Shown here: positions 1 to 5,410 of the stretch, one piece after another
How positions within the stretch are numbered: the first letter of the stretch is position 1
Layout: each line of letters opens with the position of its first letter
Source of the DNA: Thermoplasmata archaeon
GTDB lineage: Archaea > Thermoplasmatota > E2 > UBA9212
Reading direction: 5' to 3'
DNA length: 7,573 nt
Assembly: GCA_013329495.1 (NCBI GenBank)
Contig: DUKC01000098.1
Coordinates: 1 to 7,573 of the forward strand
Made by a program: the position numbers and the translations under genes
The notes under the pieces: generated by a model
What the model saw: only the letters and a program-made list of their open reading frames with translations
Database searches by the model: none
Told to the model about the DNA's origin: nothing

Positions 1-1
1 C

Positions 2-450
2 TCTTCTTTGGTCAATCTCGAGTCCGTTAGGAAGGACTTGGTAAAGCTTGATTGGATAATAGCAAAAGTAGACGCGCCAACTCAACATCTTTTTGAGGAA
101 ATCAACTGTCCCTTGCTCGGCACTAGCTTAAACTCCATTTTGCAGGAATCAAAAAACTCAGAAAAGAGTTCAGAGGCAAGCTGTCCTTGCAAATGATGTT
201 TGTTCCAGAAAACAAGAACCAGGCATCAGTCATGGCAGCAATTGCGAAGAGTCTGCGTGCCGATGAGGTGCAACTAAACACCCCCTTAAGAAAGTCCCCA
301 GTCAAGCCTCTGTCGAAAAAAGAAATGATTGATATTGAGAGAGAATTTGAAGGTTTGAACGTGATTTCTGTTTACAGGGGTCAAAGACCAAAAGTCAAAC
401 CTCTCAATAACGGCAAAGAATTAAGAAGAAGGGGAAAATTTATTGAGTGA
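2..450 (+). pseudogene. Radical SAM protein (COG0731-like), C-terminal part, frameshifted
   Basis: The reading frame is open from the window edge, so the N-terminus, including the expected CxxxCxxC iron-sulfur motif, lies outside. The first part (2 to about 142) reads SSLVNLESVRKDL, then DWIIAKVDAP, then a segment ending NSIL. This is the pattern of archaeal Fe-S oxidoreductases of the COG0731 type. The frame then runs into unrelated residues and a stop at 194-196. The family sequence resumes in another frame from base 142 (AGIKKLRKEFRGKLSLQMMF) and runs through DEVQLNTPLR, SPVKPLSKKEM and VISVYRGQRPKVKPL to a stop at 448-450. Joining the frames needs one extra base near 142, so a single-base deletion or a sequencing error after the TTTTG run is the simplest cause. 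I see no canonical -1 slippery heptamer at the junction. The family assignment is by recall of conserved phrases; the substrate is unknown. Confidence 0.75.
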
Positions 451-523
451 TGCACGACAATCTCTACAAATCATATTCCCTCAATTGGAAGTCTTTGTAA
501 CTGAAAAGAGAACTGGTTGAAAC

Positions 524-528
524 TTTTT
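524..528 (+). terminator. Possible oligo-T terminator
   Basis: A T5 run lies in the 113-base gap between two convergent genes. Archaeal transcription often stops at oligo-T without a hairpin. The run is short, so this is only a candidate end for the radical SAM transcript. Confidence 0.2.
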
Positions 529-563
529 CTGTGCCTTCCTATCTCCAGCATGTTTCAATCCAA

Positions 564-947
564 TCAAGCTCTTTTTCCAACATGAATTTTTACATTAATT
601 GGGGTAGCTATTGCATTCTTAATTACGCATAGTTTCTCTGCCAACCTCACAATGGTGTCTATCTCTTTTTTATTCTTTTCCAGTTCGGCATTACCATATA
701 TATAAAGATCAACATCTATGGAAGAAAATCTGTTGCTTTCTATTTTACTCCCTACTTCCAAATCGGAATTGAATGAGTACCCCCTTTTTTCTCCAACAGT
801 TTTTAAAAAGAATGCCAGGCATCCACCAAGCCCAGCCAATAGGTATTCTGTCGAATGCGGGTTTCCCCTGTAGAATTTAAGCTCCTTGCCCCTTGCATTT
901 CCAGTTATTATTCCCTCCCTCAGATTTACTCTGACAACTTCAACCAT
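564..947 (-). CDS. OsmC/Ohr-like family protein
   Basis: A 127-residue protein of the OsmC fold, a cytosolic thiol peroxidase-like family in which two cysteines reduce organic or inorganic hydroperoxides. Visible features are the early strand GNARGKELKFYRG, the HSTEYLLAGLGGC helix carrying Cys43 inside a GGC motif, and a second Cys107 in AEKLCVIKNAIATPINVKI. That is the usual two-cysteine layout, although many archaeal members have no proven peroxidase activity. Length is normal for the family (about 130-140). I place the start at the ATG at 947 because GGAGAG (957-962) sits 9 bases upstream and the TATA box at 995-1005 predicts a transcript start near 972-975. In-frame ATGs at 956 and 992 are alternatives, but 992 would lie upstream of that transcript start. 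It is divergent from the NifX-like gene. Confidence 0.85.
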   Translation of the reverse strand: MVEVVRVNLREGIITGNARGKELKFYRGNPHSTEYLLAGLGGCLAFFLKTVGEKRGYSFNSDLEVGSKIESNRFSSIDVDLYIYGNAELEKNKKEIDTIVRLAEKLCVIKNAIATPINVKIHVGKRA

Positions 948-956
948 CTTTATCAT

Positions 957-962
957 CTCTCC
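957..962 (-). promoter_or_regulatory. Ribosome binding site deciding the OsmC-like start
   Basis: The minus strand reads GGAGAG, 9 bases before the ATG at 947. It directly abuts the in-frame ATG at 956, which is too close for that codon, so it favours 947. Confidence 0.5.
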
Positions 963-994
963 ATGTGCTGTTAGGTATCTCTTAATCTGCACCT

Positions 995-1005
995 TTTATA
1001 TAAAT
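995..1005 (-). promoter_or_regulatory. Archaeal TATA box for the OsmC-like gene
   Basis: The minus strand reads ATTTATATAAA, preceded by an A-rich stretch (AAAAC) that could be a TFB recognition element. Transcription is expected about 25 bases on, near 972-975, giving a leader of roughly 25-28 bases to the ATG at 947. Confidence 0.55.
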
Positions 1006-1078
1006 GTTTTATCAACAAATGCTGTCAAGTTGACGCAAAGAAATAACACTAAAAGAGCGGAGGGCTTGTCCATAGGCA

Positions 1079-1093
1079 CCGAAATAAATAAAA
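1079..1093 (+). promoter_or_regulatory. BRE/TATA promoter for the NifX-like gene
   Basis: CCGAAA followed directly by TAAATAAA resembles a TFB recognition element plus TATA box. The predicted transcript start near 1110-1114 leaves a leader of about 15 bases containing GGTGAT (1115-1120), 6 bases before the ATG at 1127. Confidence 0.45.
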
Positions 1094-1126
1094 GCAAGAG
1101 GATTATATCTACTGGGTGATAATAAG

Positions 1127-1486
1127 ATGAAGGTGTGTATTCCATCCCTAGGAAACAGAGGATTAGAAGAAGAGGTAAGTCAGCACTTTGGCAGAGCTCC
1201 TAACTTTACTATTTTGAATACACAAACGAATGAAGTAAAAATCATAGAAAATAAGAGTGAGCATTTCGGAGGAGTTGAAAGCTCTCCCGATTTGATAGCA
1301 AAAGAAGGAGCAGATACCGTGCTTTGCTCATCCTTGGGGCCCAGAGCAATTGACATGTTTGAACAATTGGGAATAAGAGTTTATGTAGGTGCTGGTGGAA
1401 TAGTTAAAGATGCCATCCACGCTTTTCAAGAGGGCAGACTTCAAGAAGCAACCAATGAAAATGCTTGCAAGAATCACAGGCATTGA
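1127..1486 (+). CDS. NifX/NifB-type dinitrogenase cofactor-domain protein
   Basis: A 119-residue stand-alone protein of the dinitrogenase iron-molybdenum cofactor biosynthesis fold (NifX/NifY/NifB C-terminal type, Pfam PF02579). The sequence shows the family start MKVCIPSLG, then VSQHFGRAPNFTI, SPDLIAKEGADTVLCSSLGP, an AIDMFEQLGIRVYVGAGG segment and the Cys/His-rich tail ENACKNHRH. Family members bind or shuttle iron-sulfur or Mo/Fe clusters. Stand-alone archaeal copies are common in organisms without nitrogenase, so nitrogen fixation should not be inferred here, and no nif genes are nearby. The start is supported by GGTGAT 6 bases upstream. It shares a divergent intergenic region with the OsmC-like gene, which may reflect a common redox or metal theme, but that is only inference. 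Confidence 0.9.
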   Translation: MKVCIPSLGNRGLEEEVSQHFGRAPNFTILNTQTNEVKIIENKSEHFGGVESSPDLIAKEGADTVLCSSLGPRAIDMFEQLGIRVYVGAGGIVKDAIHAFQEGRLQEATNENACKNHRH

Positions 1487-1597
1487 TGCGGGTTGTGCAA
1501 GACGAGATTGAAAAGAACCAGGTGAGATGTGTTTGTTAGACCTATTTCCCCTCTTTATGATTATATATCTGGTAAGTATGTGTAGCTTAAGTTAGCG

Positions 1598-1606
1598 TAT
1601 ATAAAT
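1598..1606 (+). promoter_or_regulatory. TATA box upstream of trmO
   Basis: TATATAAAT at the right end of the spacer after the NifX-like gene. It predicts a transcript start near 1626-1630 and so a leader of about 65 bases to the ATG at 1693, or about 25 bases to the alternative TTG at 1654. Confidence 0.5.
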
Positions 1607-1692
1607 GTTTTTGACGGCGGTATCAAAAAAGCTTAAGAGCAAAGCTATTATTTTTGTTAAGGCCATTTATTAAAAACAGAGAAAAAGGAAAA

Positions 1693-2175
1693 ATGCCTGA
1701 TAAGATTGAAATGCATCCAATTGGAGTCATCCATTCGCCCTATAAAGAGAGCAAAGACATTCCAATCCAAGGAACCTTTAAAGGTGATGTGGAAGCTTGG
1801 GCTGAATTAAAGGAGAAGTACCTTCCCGGCCTTAAGGACCTAGAAGAGTTTAGCCATGCCATACTGATCTATTATTTTCATAGGTCTGACGCAGAAAACA
1901 TTCAAGGGAAACCATTTCTAGAAGAAAAGAAGCACGGGATATTTGCGATAAGAAGTCCTAATCGTCCAAATCATATAGGTTTGTCAATCGTTAAGATTAA
2001 GTCCATAAAAGGAAACAGATTGTACTTCACCGAGGCAGACATGTTAGATGGAACACCTTTACTCGATATAAAACCTTACGTCAAGCATTTCGATAGCAGA
2101 GACCAGGTTGTCTCCGGTTGGTTGGACAAACATTTTAAAGACGGCAAGATTCCTGGTAACACAATAATAAAATAA
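1693..2175 (+). CDS. trmO: tRNA (t6A37) N6-methyltransferase TrmO (TsaA/UPF0066 family)
   Basis: A 160-residue protein of the TrmO/TsaA-like beta-barrel family, which uses S-adenosylmethionine to methylate the N6 of t6A at position 37 in certain tRNAs. Diagnostic stretches are HPIGVIHSPYKE (8-19), LKDLEEFSHAILIYYFH (47-63), GIFAIRSPNRPNHIGLS (82-98), ADMLDGTPLLDIKPYVKHFD (115-134) and VVSGW (139-143). The SPNRPN...GLS and LDGTPLLDIKPY blocks are the family's best conserved parts and are intact. There is no C-terminal extension as in bacterial TrmO, which is usual for the short archaeal form. The start is uncertain: the ATG at 1693 has only a weak GGA, the ATG at 1711 (MHPIG) begins right at the domain, and the TTG at 1654 would add 13 residues with no family match. 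The methyltransferase role is by family; target tRNAs are unknown. Confidence 0.9.
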   Translation: MPDKIEMHPIGVIHSPYKESKDIPIQGTFKGDVEAWAELKEKYLPGLKDLEEFSHAILIYYFHRSDAENIQGKPFLEEKKHGIFAIRSPNRPNHIGLSIVKIKSIKGNRLYFTEADMLDGTPLLDIKPYVKHFDSRDQVVSGWLDKHFKDGKIPGNTIIK

Positions 2176-2188
2176 AAAACAAAATTAT

Positions 2189-2245
2189 TTGCCAAAGTTC
2201 TAATGGTGTTAAAAGACAAGAAAAGAGCAGATTTAACTTTGGCAA
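2189..2245 (+). repeat. Perfect 11-bp inverted repeat with 35-base loop
   Basis: TTGCCAAAGTT (2189-2199) is the exact reverse complement of AACTTTGGCAA (2235-2245). It begins 13 bases after the trmO stop. It could be a 3' RNA hairpin protecting the trmO message, a two-site operator, or the ends of a very small decayed element. I see no flanking target-site duplication. Confidence 0.55.
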
Positions 2246-2323
2246 GCTTACGCTGACAATAAAGATTTCCACTCAAAATCGCAAAGCGGGAAGCATTAGA
2301 AAGTTTAAGGCGTGTTTGCCCTG

Positions 2324-2339
2324 CCGAAAGTTATTTCGG
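2324..2339 (+). other. Short perfect hairpin upstream of the MarC-family gene
   Basis: CCGAAA, loop GTTA, TTTCGG: a 6-bp stem ending 12 bases before the TATA-like element of the next gene. As a DNA palindrome this close to the promoter it could be an operator. No oligo-T follows, so it is unlikely to be an intrinsic terminator. Confidence 0.35.
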
Positions 2340-2350
2340 ACCCATGAAAA

Positions 2351-2362
2351 GTATTTTAATAA
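2351..2362 (+). promoter_or_regulatory. TATA-like promoter giving a leaderless MarC-family transcript
   Basis: GTATTTTAATAA is centred about 25 bases before the ATG at 2381, and the bases just before that ATG (ATTATCCCTC) hold no ribosome site. Both facts fit a leaderless archaeal mRNA. Confidence 0.45.
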
Positions 2363-2380
2363 GCAGATCTATTATCCCTC

Positions 2381-2977
2381 ATGCTGGAAGATTTTGGTGC
2401 GAGTTTCATTCGAATGATCATACTGGTTGATCCCCTCACCACTCTGGCATTCTTTTTGGCTCTCACTCCAGAACTAAGCCGAAAGGAAAGGAATAGGGTC
2501 ATAAAAAAAGCATCCATAGCTTCATCTATATTTTTGATAGGTTTTGGAGTTGGGGGGTTTGCTCTTTTGCATTGGATGGGGATAAGTCTAGAATCCCTAA
2601 TGATAGCCGGTGGCTTACTGCTCGGAATAGTCGGTATAGACATGCTCTTGCATGGCATCCAGCCTGGAGAAAAGACATCGGAAAAGAGAGAAGACATTTC
2701 AATAGTGCCCCTGGCTCTGCCGTCTATAGCAGGACCCGGAGCTATAACTCTCTCTATAGTTCTCATGCGGAGCGTAGAGTGGTACTTGGTAATCCTTGCT
2801 ATTTTGCTGGCAATAATAATGTGCGCCGTTTGCCTATACTTTGCAGAATTTATTCAAAAAGCGCTTGGCGAGGATGGCAACAAAGCTCTCACTAGAATCA
2901 TGGGCTTGATCACGGTAGCATTTGCGGTTCAATACGTGTTGGATGGATTGGAAGGCTGGGTAGCAACTTGGATTTAG
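2381..2977 (+). CDS. MarC/UPF0056 family integral membrane protein
   Basis: A 198-residue multi-pass membrane protein of the MarC family (Pfam PF01914). About six hydrophobic segments are visible, roughly at residues 5-27, 46-66, 69-91, 113-130, 133-156 and 172-190. Conserved marks include the early VDPLTTLAFFLALTP (16-30) with its Asp-Pro, the cytosolic loop LSRKERNRVIKKA, and the hallmark IVPLALPSIAGPGAI (108-122) after the charged loop EKTSEKREDI. Length is typical. The bacterial namesake was once linked to multiple antibiotic resistance, but that link was withdrawn and the transported substrate, if any, is unknown. The gene appears to have its own leaderless promoter. Its TAG stop overlaps the ribosome site of the next gene, so the two are probably cotranscribed. 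Confidence 0.92.
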   Translation: MLEDFGASFIRMIILVDPLTTLAFFLALTPELSRKERNRVIKKASIASSIFLIGFGVGGFALLHWMGISLESLMIAGGLLLGIVGIDMLLHGIQPGEKTSEKREDISIVPLALPSIAGPGAITLSIVLMRSVEWYLVILAILLAIIMCAVCLYFAEFIQKALGEDGNKALTRIMGLITVAFAVQYVLDGLEGWVATWI

Positions 2978-2980
2978 AGG
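2976..2980 (+). promoter_or_regulatory. Ribosome site of the DUF364 gene inside the MarC stop
   Basis: AGAGG overlaps the TAG stop (2975-2977) and lies 7 bases before the GTG at 2988, supporting coupled translation and the GTG start. Confidence 0.4.
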
Positions 2981-2987
2981 ATAACTT

Positions 2988-3695
2988 GTGCAGAGAAGAG
3001 CGAATATGAAACTAGTAGATGAAATAATAGCTTCGGTAGAACCAGAACCTGCAACCGACATAAGGGTTGGGCTTAAATACACAGCAGTTGAGGTAAAAGA
3101 GAAAATTGGTTTAGCCTATAACTTCTCAGACTCAATTATGCCCCCTCTGAAGAATGCTGGGAGTTTGATTGGAAAAGACTTAATCAAATTATCAAAATCA
3201 TGGAATTTTATAGAAGCATCAATAGGATGTGCAGCGATAAATGCATTGCTTAAGCCTAAGGTATTTAAAAAAATGAATATATTTGACCACATCCTAGAGA
3301 TATCAAAGGATTACAAAAGGGTAGGAATAGTGGGAAGGTTTCCTTTTATTGGCAAAATTAGAGGAAGAGAGGTTTTTGTGTTTGAAAAGAAGCCTATGGA
3401 AGGGGCATTACCCGATACTGCAGAAGAGGAACTCCTGCCAAAATGTGATTTGGTTGTAATCTCAGGGAGTACATTTGTTAACAAAAGTTTACAAAGACTG
3501 CTTGAGCTAAGCAATGGCCACACGCTTGTGATCGGTCCTACCACCCCTCTAACACCAATTTTGTTTGATCACGGTGCAGATCTGATTGCTGGAGTCGTCG
3601 CAAAGGATAAAAAAGCGTTAGAAATAGTTAGCCAAGGCGGCGGAACCCAAGAATTCAGCAGAGTAGTTGATGAAGTCGTCATGAAGACCAAATAG
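2988..3695 (+). CDS. DUF364 / putative heavy-metal chelation protein with DUF4213 N-terminus
   Basis: A 235-residue soluble protein. Residues about 7-90 match the DUF4213 (enolase N-terminal-like) pattern: KLVDEIIASV, RVGLKYTAVEV, then SIGCAAINALL (78-88), a typical A-x-NA motif. Residues about 97-220 match the Rossmann-like DUF364 domain (PF04016): VGIVGRFPFI (112-121), VFEKKPMEGALPDTAEE (131-147), LLPKCDLVVISGSTFVN (149-165), a block at 180-193 reading VIGPTTPLTPILF, and a late IVSQGGG. The family has been proposed to bind metals or anions, with no firm biochemical role. The GTG start is chosen for its AGAGG site; the ATG at 3006 begins closer to the family's usual start and is a fair alternative. 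The gap of 10 bases after the MarC-family gene suggests one transcript. Confidence 0.88.
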   Translation: MQRRANMKLVDEIIASVEPEPATDIRVGLKYTAVEVKEKIGLAYNFSDSIMPPLKNAGSLIGKDLIKLSKSWNFIEASIGCAAINALLKPKVFKKMNIFDHILEISKDYKRVGIVGRFPFIGKIRGREVFVFEKKPMEGALPDTAEEELLPKCDLVVISGSTFVNKSLQRLLELSNGHTLVIGPTTPLTPILFDHGADLIAGVVAKDKKALEIVSQGGGTQEFSRVVDEVVMKTK

Positions 3696-3708
3696 TGGAT
3701 GAAGTCGT
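3669..3708 (+). repeat. 11-bp direct repeat across the DUF364 stop
   Basis: GATGAAGTCGT occurs at 3669-3679, encoding DEV near the C-terminus, and again at 3698-3708 just after the stop, 29 bases apart. It looks like a small slippage or duplication scar. Confidence 0.4.
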
Positions 3709-3749
3709 TAGTGGAAGAAAGGAACACATCTAGAAGGGGCAATGGTTAA

Positions 3750-3756
3750 TTTTTTT
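3750..3756 (+). terminator. Oligo-T terminator after the DUF364 gene
   Basis: A run of seven T residues, 55 bases past the DUF364 stop and upstream of the next gene, is the usual archaeal termination signal. It probably ends the MarC-DUF364 transcript. Confidence 0.45.
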
Positions 3757-3766
3757 CAGTAGGAAA

Positions 3767-3791
3767 GAACGGATGTTCTTGGAGAACGGAT
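3767..3791 (+). repeat. Short direct repeat flanking a hairpin before the DUF123 gene
   Basis: GAACGGAT occurs at 3767-3774 and 3784-3791. Between and overlapping them is the palindrome GTTCT-TGG-AGAAC (3775-3787). The unit ends 6 bases before the ATG at 3798, and its GGAG (3781-3784) is the only nearby ribosome-site-like sequence, 13 bases from the start. A hairpin here could hide that site. Confidence 0.35.
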
Positions 3792-3797
3792 AACAAA

Positions 3798-4211
3798 ATG
3801 AAAGGCAGCTATATTCTGGTTGCTGAGTTAAAAGAAAGCAAAAAGATTAGGGTGGGAAAATTAGGATTAATTAATTTTAAAGAAGGTTATTATGCCTATG
3901 TTGGGTCTGGAATGAAAAACCTGGAAAAGAGGATAGAGAGACACTTGAGGATTAACAAGCGAACCCACTGGCACGTGGATTATTTGCTAAAACATGCAAG
4001 AATTAAAGACATCTGGATCCTGAAAAGTGAGGAGCGCAGAGAATGCAAAATTGCTAGGGCATTAAGCGAGGAACTATCTTCAATCGAAGGCCTTGGGTCA
4101 AGCGATTGCGGGTGTATCTCCCATCTATTTTTCTCTGCTACCCCTCGAGACATCGAAGAATTAGTTAGAAAACAAGGCTGCTGTAGATATGGGTTTGAAG
4201 GCATATTTTAG
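3798..4211 (+). CDS. DUF123 GIY-YIG-like protein
   Basis: A 137-residue protein of the DUF123 family (Pfam PF01986), a relative of the GIY-YIG nuclease fold. Visible family marks are MKGSYILVAEL (1-11), GKLGLINFKEGYYAYVGSG (20-38, the GIY-YIG equivalent), NLEKRIERHLR (41-51), HWHVDYLL (57-64), EECKIA-like RRECKIA (80-86) and GLGSSDCGCISHLFF (98-112), where the Cys and His residues could bind a metal. In some organisms the domain is fused to endonuclease III-type proteins, hinting at DNA repair, but nuclease activity is not established. Here it stands alone at the usual length. No strong TATA box is visible just upstream. The preceding oligo-T suggests a separate transcript. Confidence 0.9.
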   Translation: MKGSYILVAELKESKKIRVGKLGLINFKEGYYAYVGSGMKNLEKRIERHLRINKRTHWHVDYLLKHARIKDIWILKSEERRECKIARALSEELSSIEGLGSSDCGCISHLFFSATPRDIEELVRKQGCCRYGFEGIF

Positions 4212-4224
4212 TAGCGGACATTCC

Positions 4225-4230
4225 TTTTTA
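4225..4230 (+). terminator. Possible oligo-T end of the DUF123 transcript
   Basis: TTTTTA begins 14 bases after the DUF123 stop. It is short and could equally serve as a TATA-like element for a transcript beginning near 4255, so the call is weak. Confidence 0.2.
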
Positions 4231-4277
4231 TCTCTCAAGATTAAGCAATCTACGATGATTTGTTTGAGGGAGGAATG

Positions 4278-4285
4278 TTTAAATT
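4278..4285 (+). promoter_or_regulatory. TATA-like element before the first GH130 gene
   Basis: TTTAAATT is centred about 29 bases before the ATG at 4311 and preceded by the purine-rich GAGGGAGGA (4266-4274), which may act as a TFB element. The 25 bases before the ATG at 4311 lack a ribosome site, fitting a leaderless message. A second TATA-like string (CATATAAAA, 4294-4302) is too close to serve this start. Confidence 0.35.
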
Positions 4286-4310
4286 CCTTCAAGCATATAA
4301 AACAAACAAG

Positions 4311-5396
4311 ATGGAAAAAAAGGGATTGTTTGCGACTCTGATGTTCGCAGTTCTTGCGATTGCCCTATTCCAACCCTCAGTTCAATCGCTTGACAGTGCG
4401 ATGAGCGAAGAAATCTCTTGGGTTGGAAGGTTCGAAAAATATCAAGGAAATCCGATTCTCTCGCCCAGAGGAACAGGATTTGAAGCAATGGCAGTATTCA
4501 ATCCAGCTATTATCTTGAATAATGGTAAATTCTACATGTTTTACAGAGCTGAAGCTTGGTGCCCAGAAAATTGGGAACCTTGGAATGTTCGACCAGAAGG
4601 ATGGACAGAAGAAAAAGAGTGGCCTGGCATTTCAGTAATTGGTTTAGCAGTAAGCAATGATGGAATAAGCTTTAAAAGAACGGATAAACCCCTAATCATC
4701 CCAGAATATAGGTACGAAAACATCGGAGGATGTGAGGATCCAAGGATCGTTAAGATTGAAGATACATTTTATTTGACATATACGGGCGTGGGGAGTAAAA
4801 ATAGAATATCAAAGCTTTGCCTTGCAACCTCCAAAGATTTAATAAACTGGGAAAAATGTGGCCCCATCATCGATTGGGATGGAGCAAAATCTGGGGCAAT
4901 AATTCCAGAAAAAATTAATGGAAAATATTGGATGTATTTTGGGGACACAAATATCTGGCTTGCAAACTCTAAAGATTTGATCCATTGGAAATGTGATAAA
5001 GAAAAAGATGTGGTATTAAGGCCAAGGGAAGGATACTTTGATAGCAAATTGGTTGAGCCGGGACCAGCACCAATTATGACTGAAGATGGGATATTACTAA
5101 TTTATAATGGGGCAACTAAAGGTGCCGAGCCTCGAATGGGGCATTACACCTGCATGATTGGACAGAAAAACCTAAGAAAATATGCAACAGGCTGGGCTTT
5201 ATTTTCAAAAACTGATTCTTCAAAATTGATAGCAAGATGTGAGAAGCCAATATTAGAAGTAACCGAGGATTTTGAGAGGAATGGGCAAGTTTCCAATGTC
5301 GTTTTTGCAGAAGGCTTAGTTAAAAAAGAAGATAAATATTATCTTTACTATGGGTGTGCAGACACCTATATTGGAGTGGCATTAAGCGAAGGATAA
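4311..5396 (+). CDS. Exported single-module GH130-like glycosidase
   Basis: A 361-residue protein. Residues 1-26 form a signal peptide: basic MEKKG, hydrophobic LFATLMFAVLAIALF, polar QPSVQS; there is no lipobox Cys. The rest, about 40-360, is one five-bladed beta-propeller of the GH130 type: NPILSPRGTGFEA (47-59), FNPAIIL, FYMFYRAE (74-81), VIGLAVSNDGISF (109-121), GGCEDPRIVK (139-148, with Asp143 the presumed catalytic acid), KDLINW and KDLIHW blade repeats, NGKYWMYFGD, a block reading LVEPGPAPI (247-255), GILLIYNG (260-267) and YYGCADTYIGVAL. GH130 enzymes act on beta-mannosides by phosphorolysis or hydrolysis. Export and Asn in YNG, where phosphorylases as I recall have His, favour a non-phosphorolytic role. 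A Trp-rich loop (about 83-107) is longer than in the neighbour. In-frame starts at 4275 (ATG) and 4260 (TTG) exist, but 4311 gives the best signal peptide. It is cotranscribed with the next gene, 14 bases away. Confidence 0.85.
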   Translation: MEKKGLFATLMFAVLAIALFQPSVQSLDSAMSEEISWVGRFEKYQGNPILSPRGTGFEAMAVFNPAIILNNGKFYMFYRAEAWCPENWEPWNVRPEGWTEEKEWPGISVIGLAVSNDGISFKRTDKPLIIPEYRYENIGGCEDPRIVKIEDTFYLTYTGVGSKNRISKLCLATSKDLINWEKCGPIIDWDGAKSGAIIPEKINGKYWMYFGDTNIWLANSKDLIHWKCDKEKDVVLRPREGYFDSKLVEPGPAPIMTEDGILLIYNGATKGAEPRMGHYTCMIGQKNLRKYATGWALFSKTDSSKLIARCEKPILEVTEDFERNGQVSNVVFAEGLVKKEDKYYLYYGCADTYIGVALSEG

Positions 5397-5399
5397 AAA

Positions 5400-5404
5400 A
5401 GGAG
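5400..5404 (+). promoter_or_regulatory. Ribosome site of the second GH130 gene
   Basis: AGGAG lies 6 bases before the ATG at 5411 and within the 14-base gap after the first GH130 stop. It fixes this start against an in-frame ATG upstream (5354) that would overlap the first gene. Confidence 0.75.
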
Positions 5405-5410
5405 AAAAAC

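Noticed and set aside
886..1119. Plus-strand open frame of 77 codons over the OsmC start and its promoter
   Set aside because: It overlaps the OsmC-like gene antisense, continues through two promoter elements, and its translation resembles no family I know.
1127..1486. NifX-like gene as evidence of nitrogen fixation
   Set aside because: Stand-alone members of this domain family occur in many non-fixing archaea, and no nif genes are nearby.
2356..2766. Minus-strand open frame of 136 codons opposite the MarC-family gene
   Set aside because: It is the antisense shadow of a clear six-helix membrane protein; its Ser/Pro/Arg-rich translation looks non-biological.
2572..2895. Plus-strand frame of 107 codons inside the MarC-family gene
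   Set aside because: It lies wholly within the MarC-family gene in another frame, has no ribosome site I can see, and shows no conserved motif.
4255..4341. 28-codon ORF beginning with ATG at 4255, ahead of the first GH130 gene
   Set aside because: Out of frame, no ribosome site, and no sign of conservation; noted only as part of the unclear start region, not called as a gene.
5354..5410. Longer N-terminus for the second GH130 protein from the ATG at 5354
   Set aside because: It would overlap the end of the first GH130 gene and put 19 charged residues before the hydrophobic segment; the AGGAG site clearly selects 5411.
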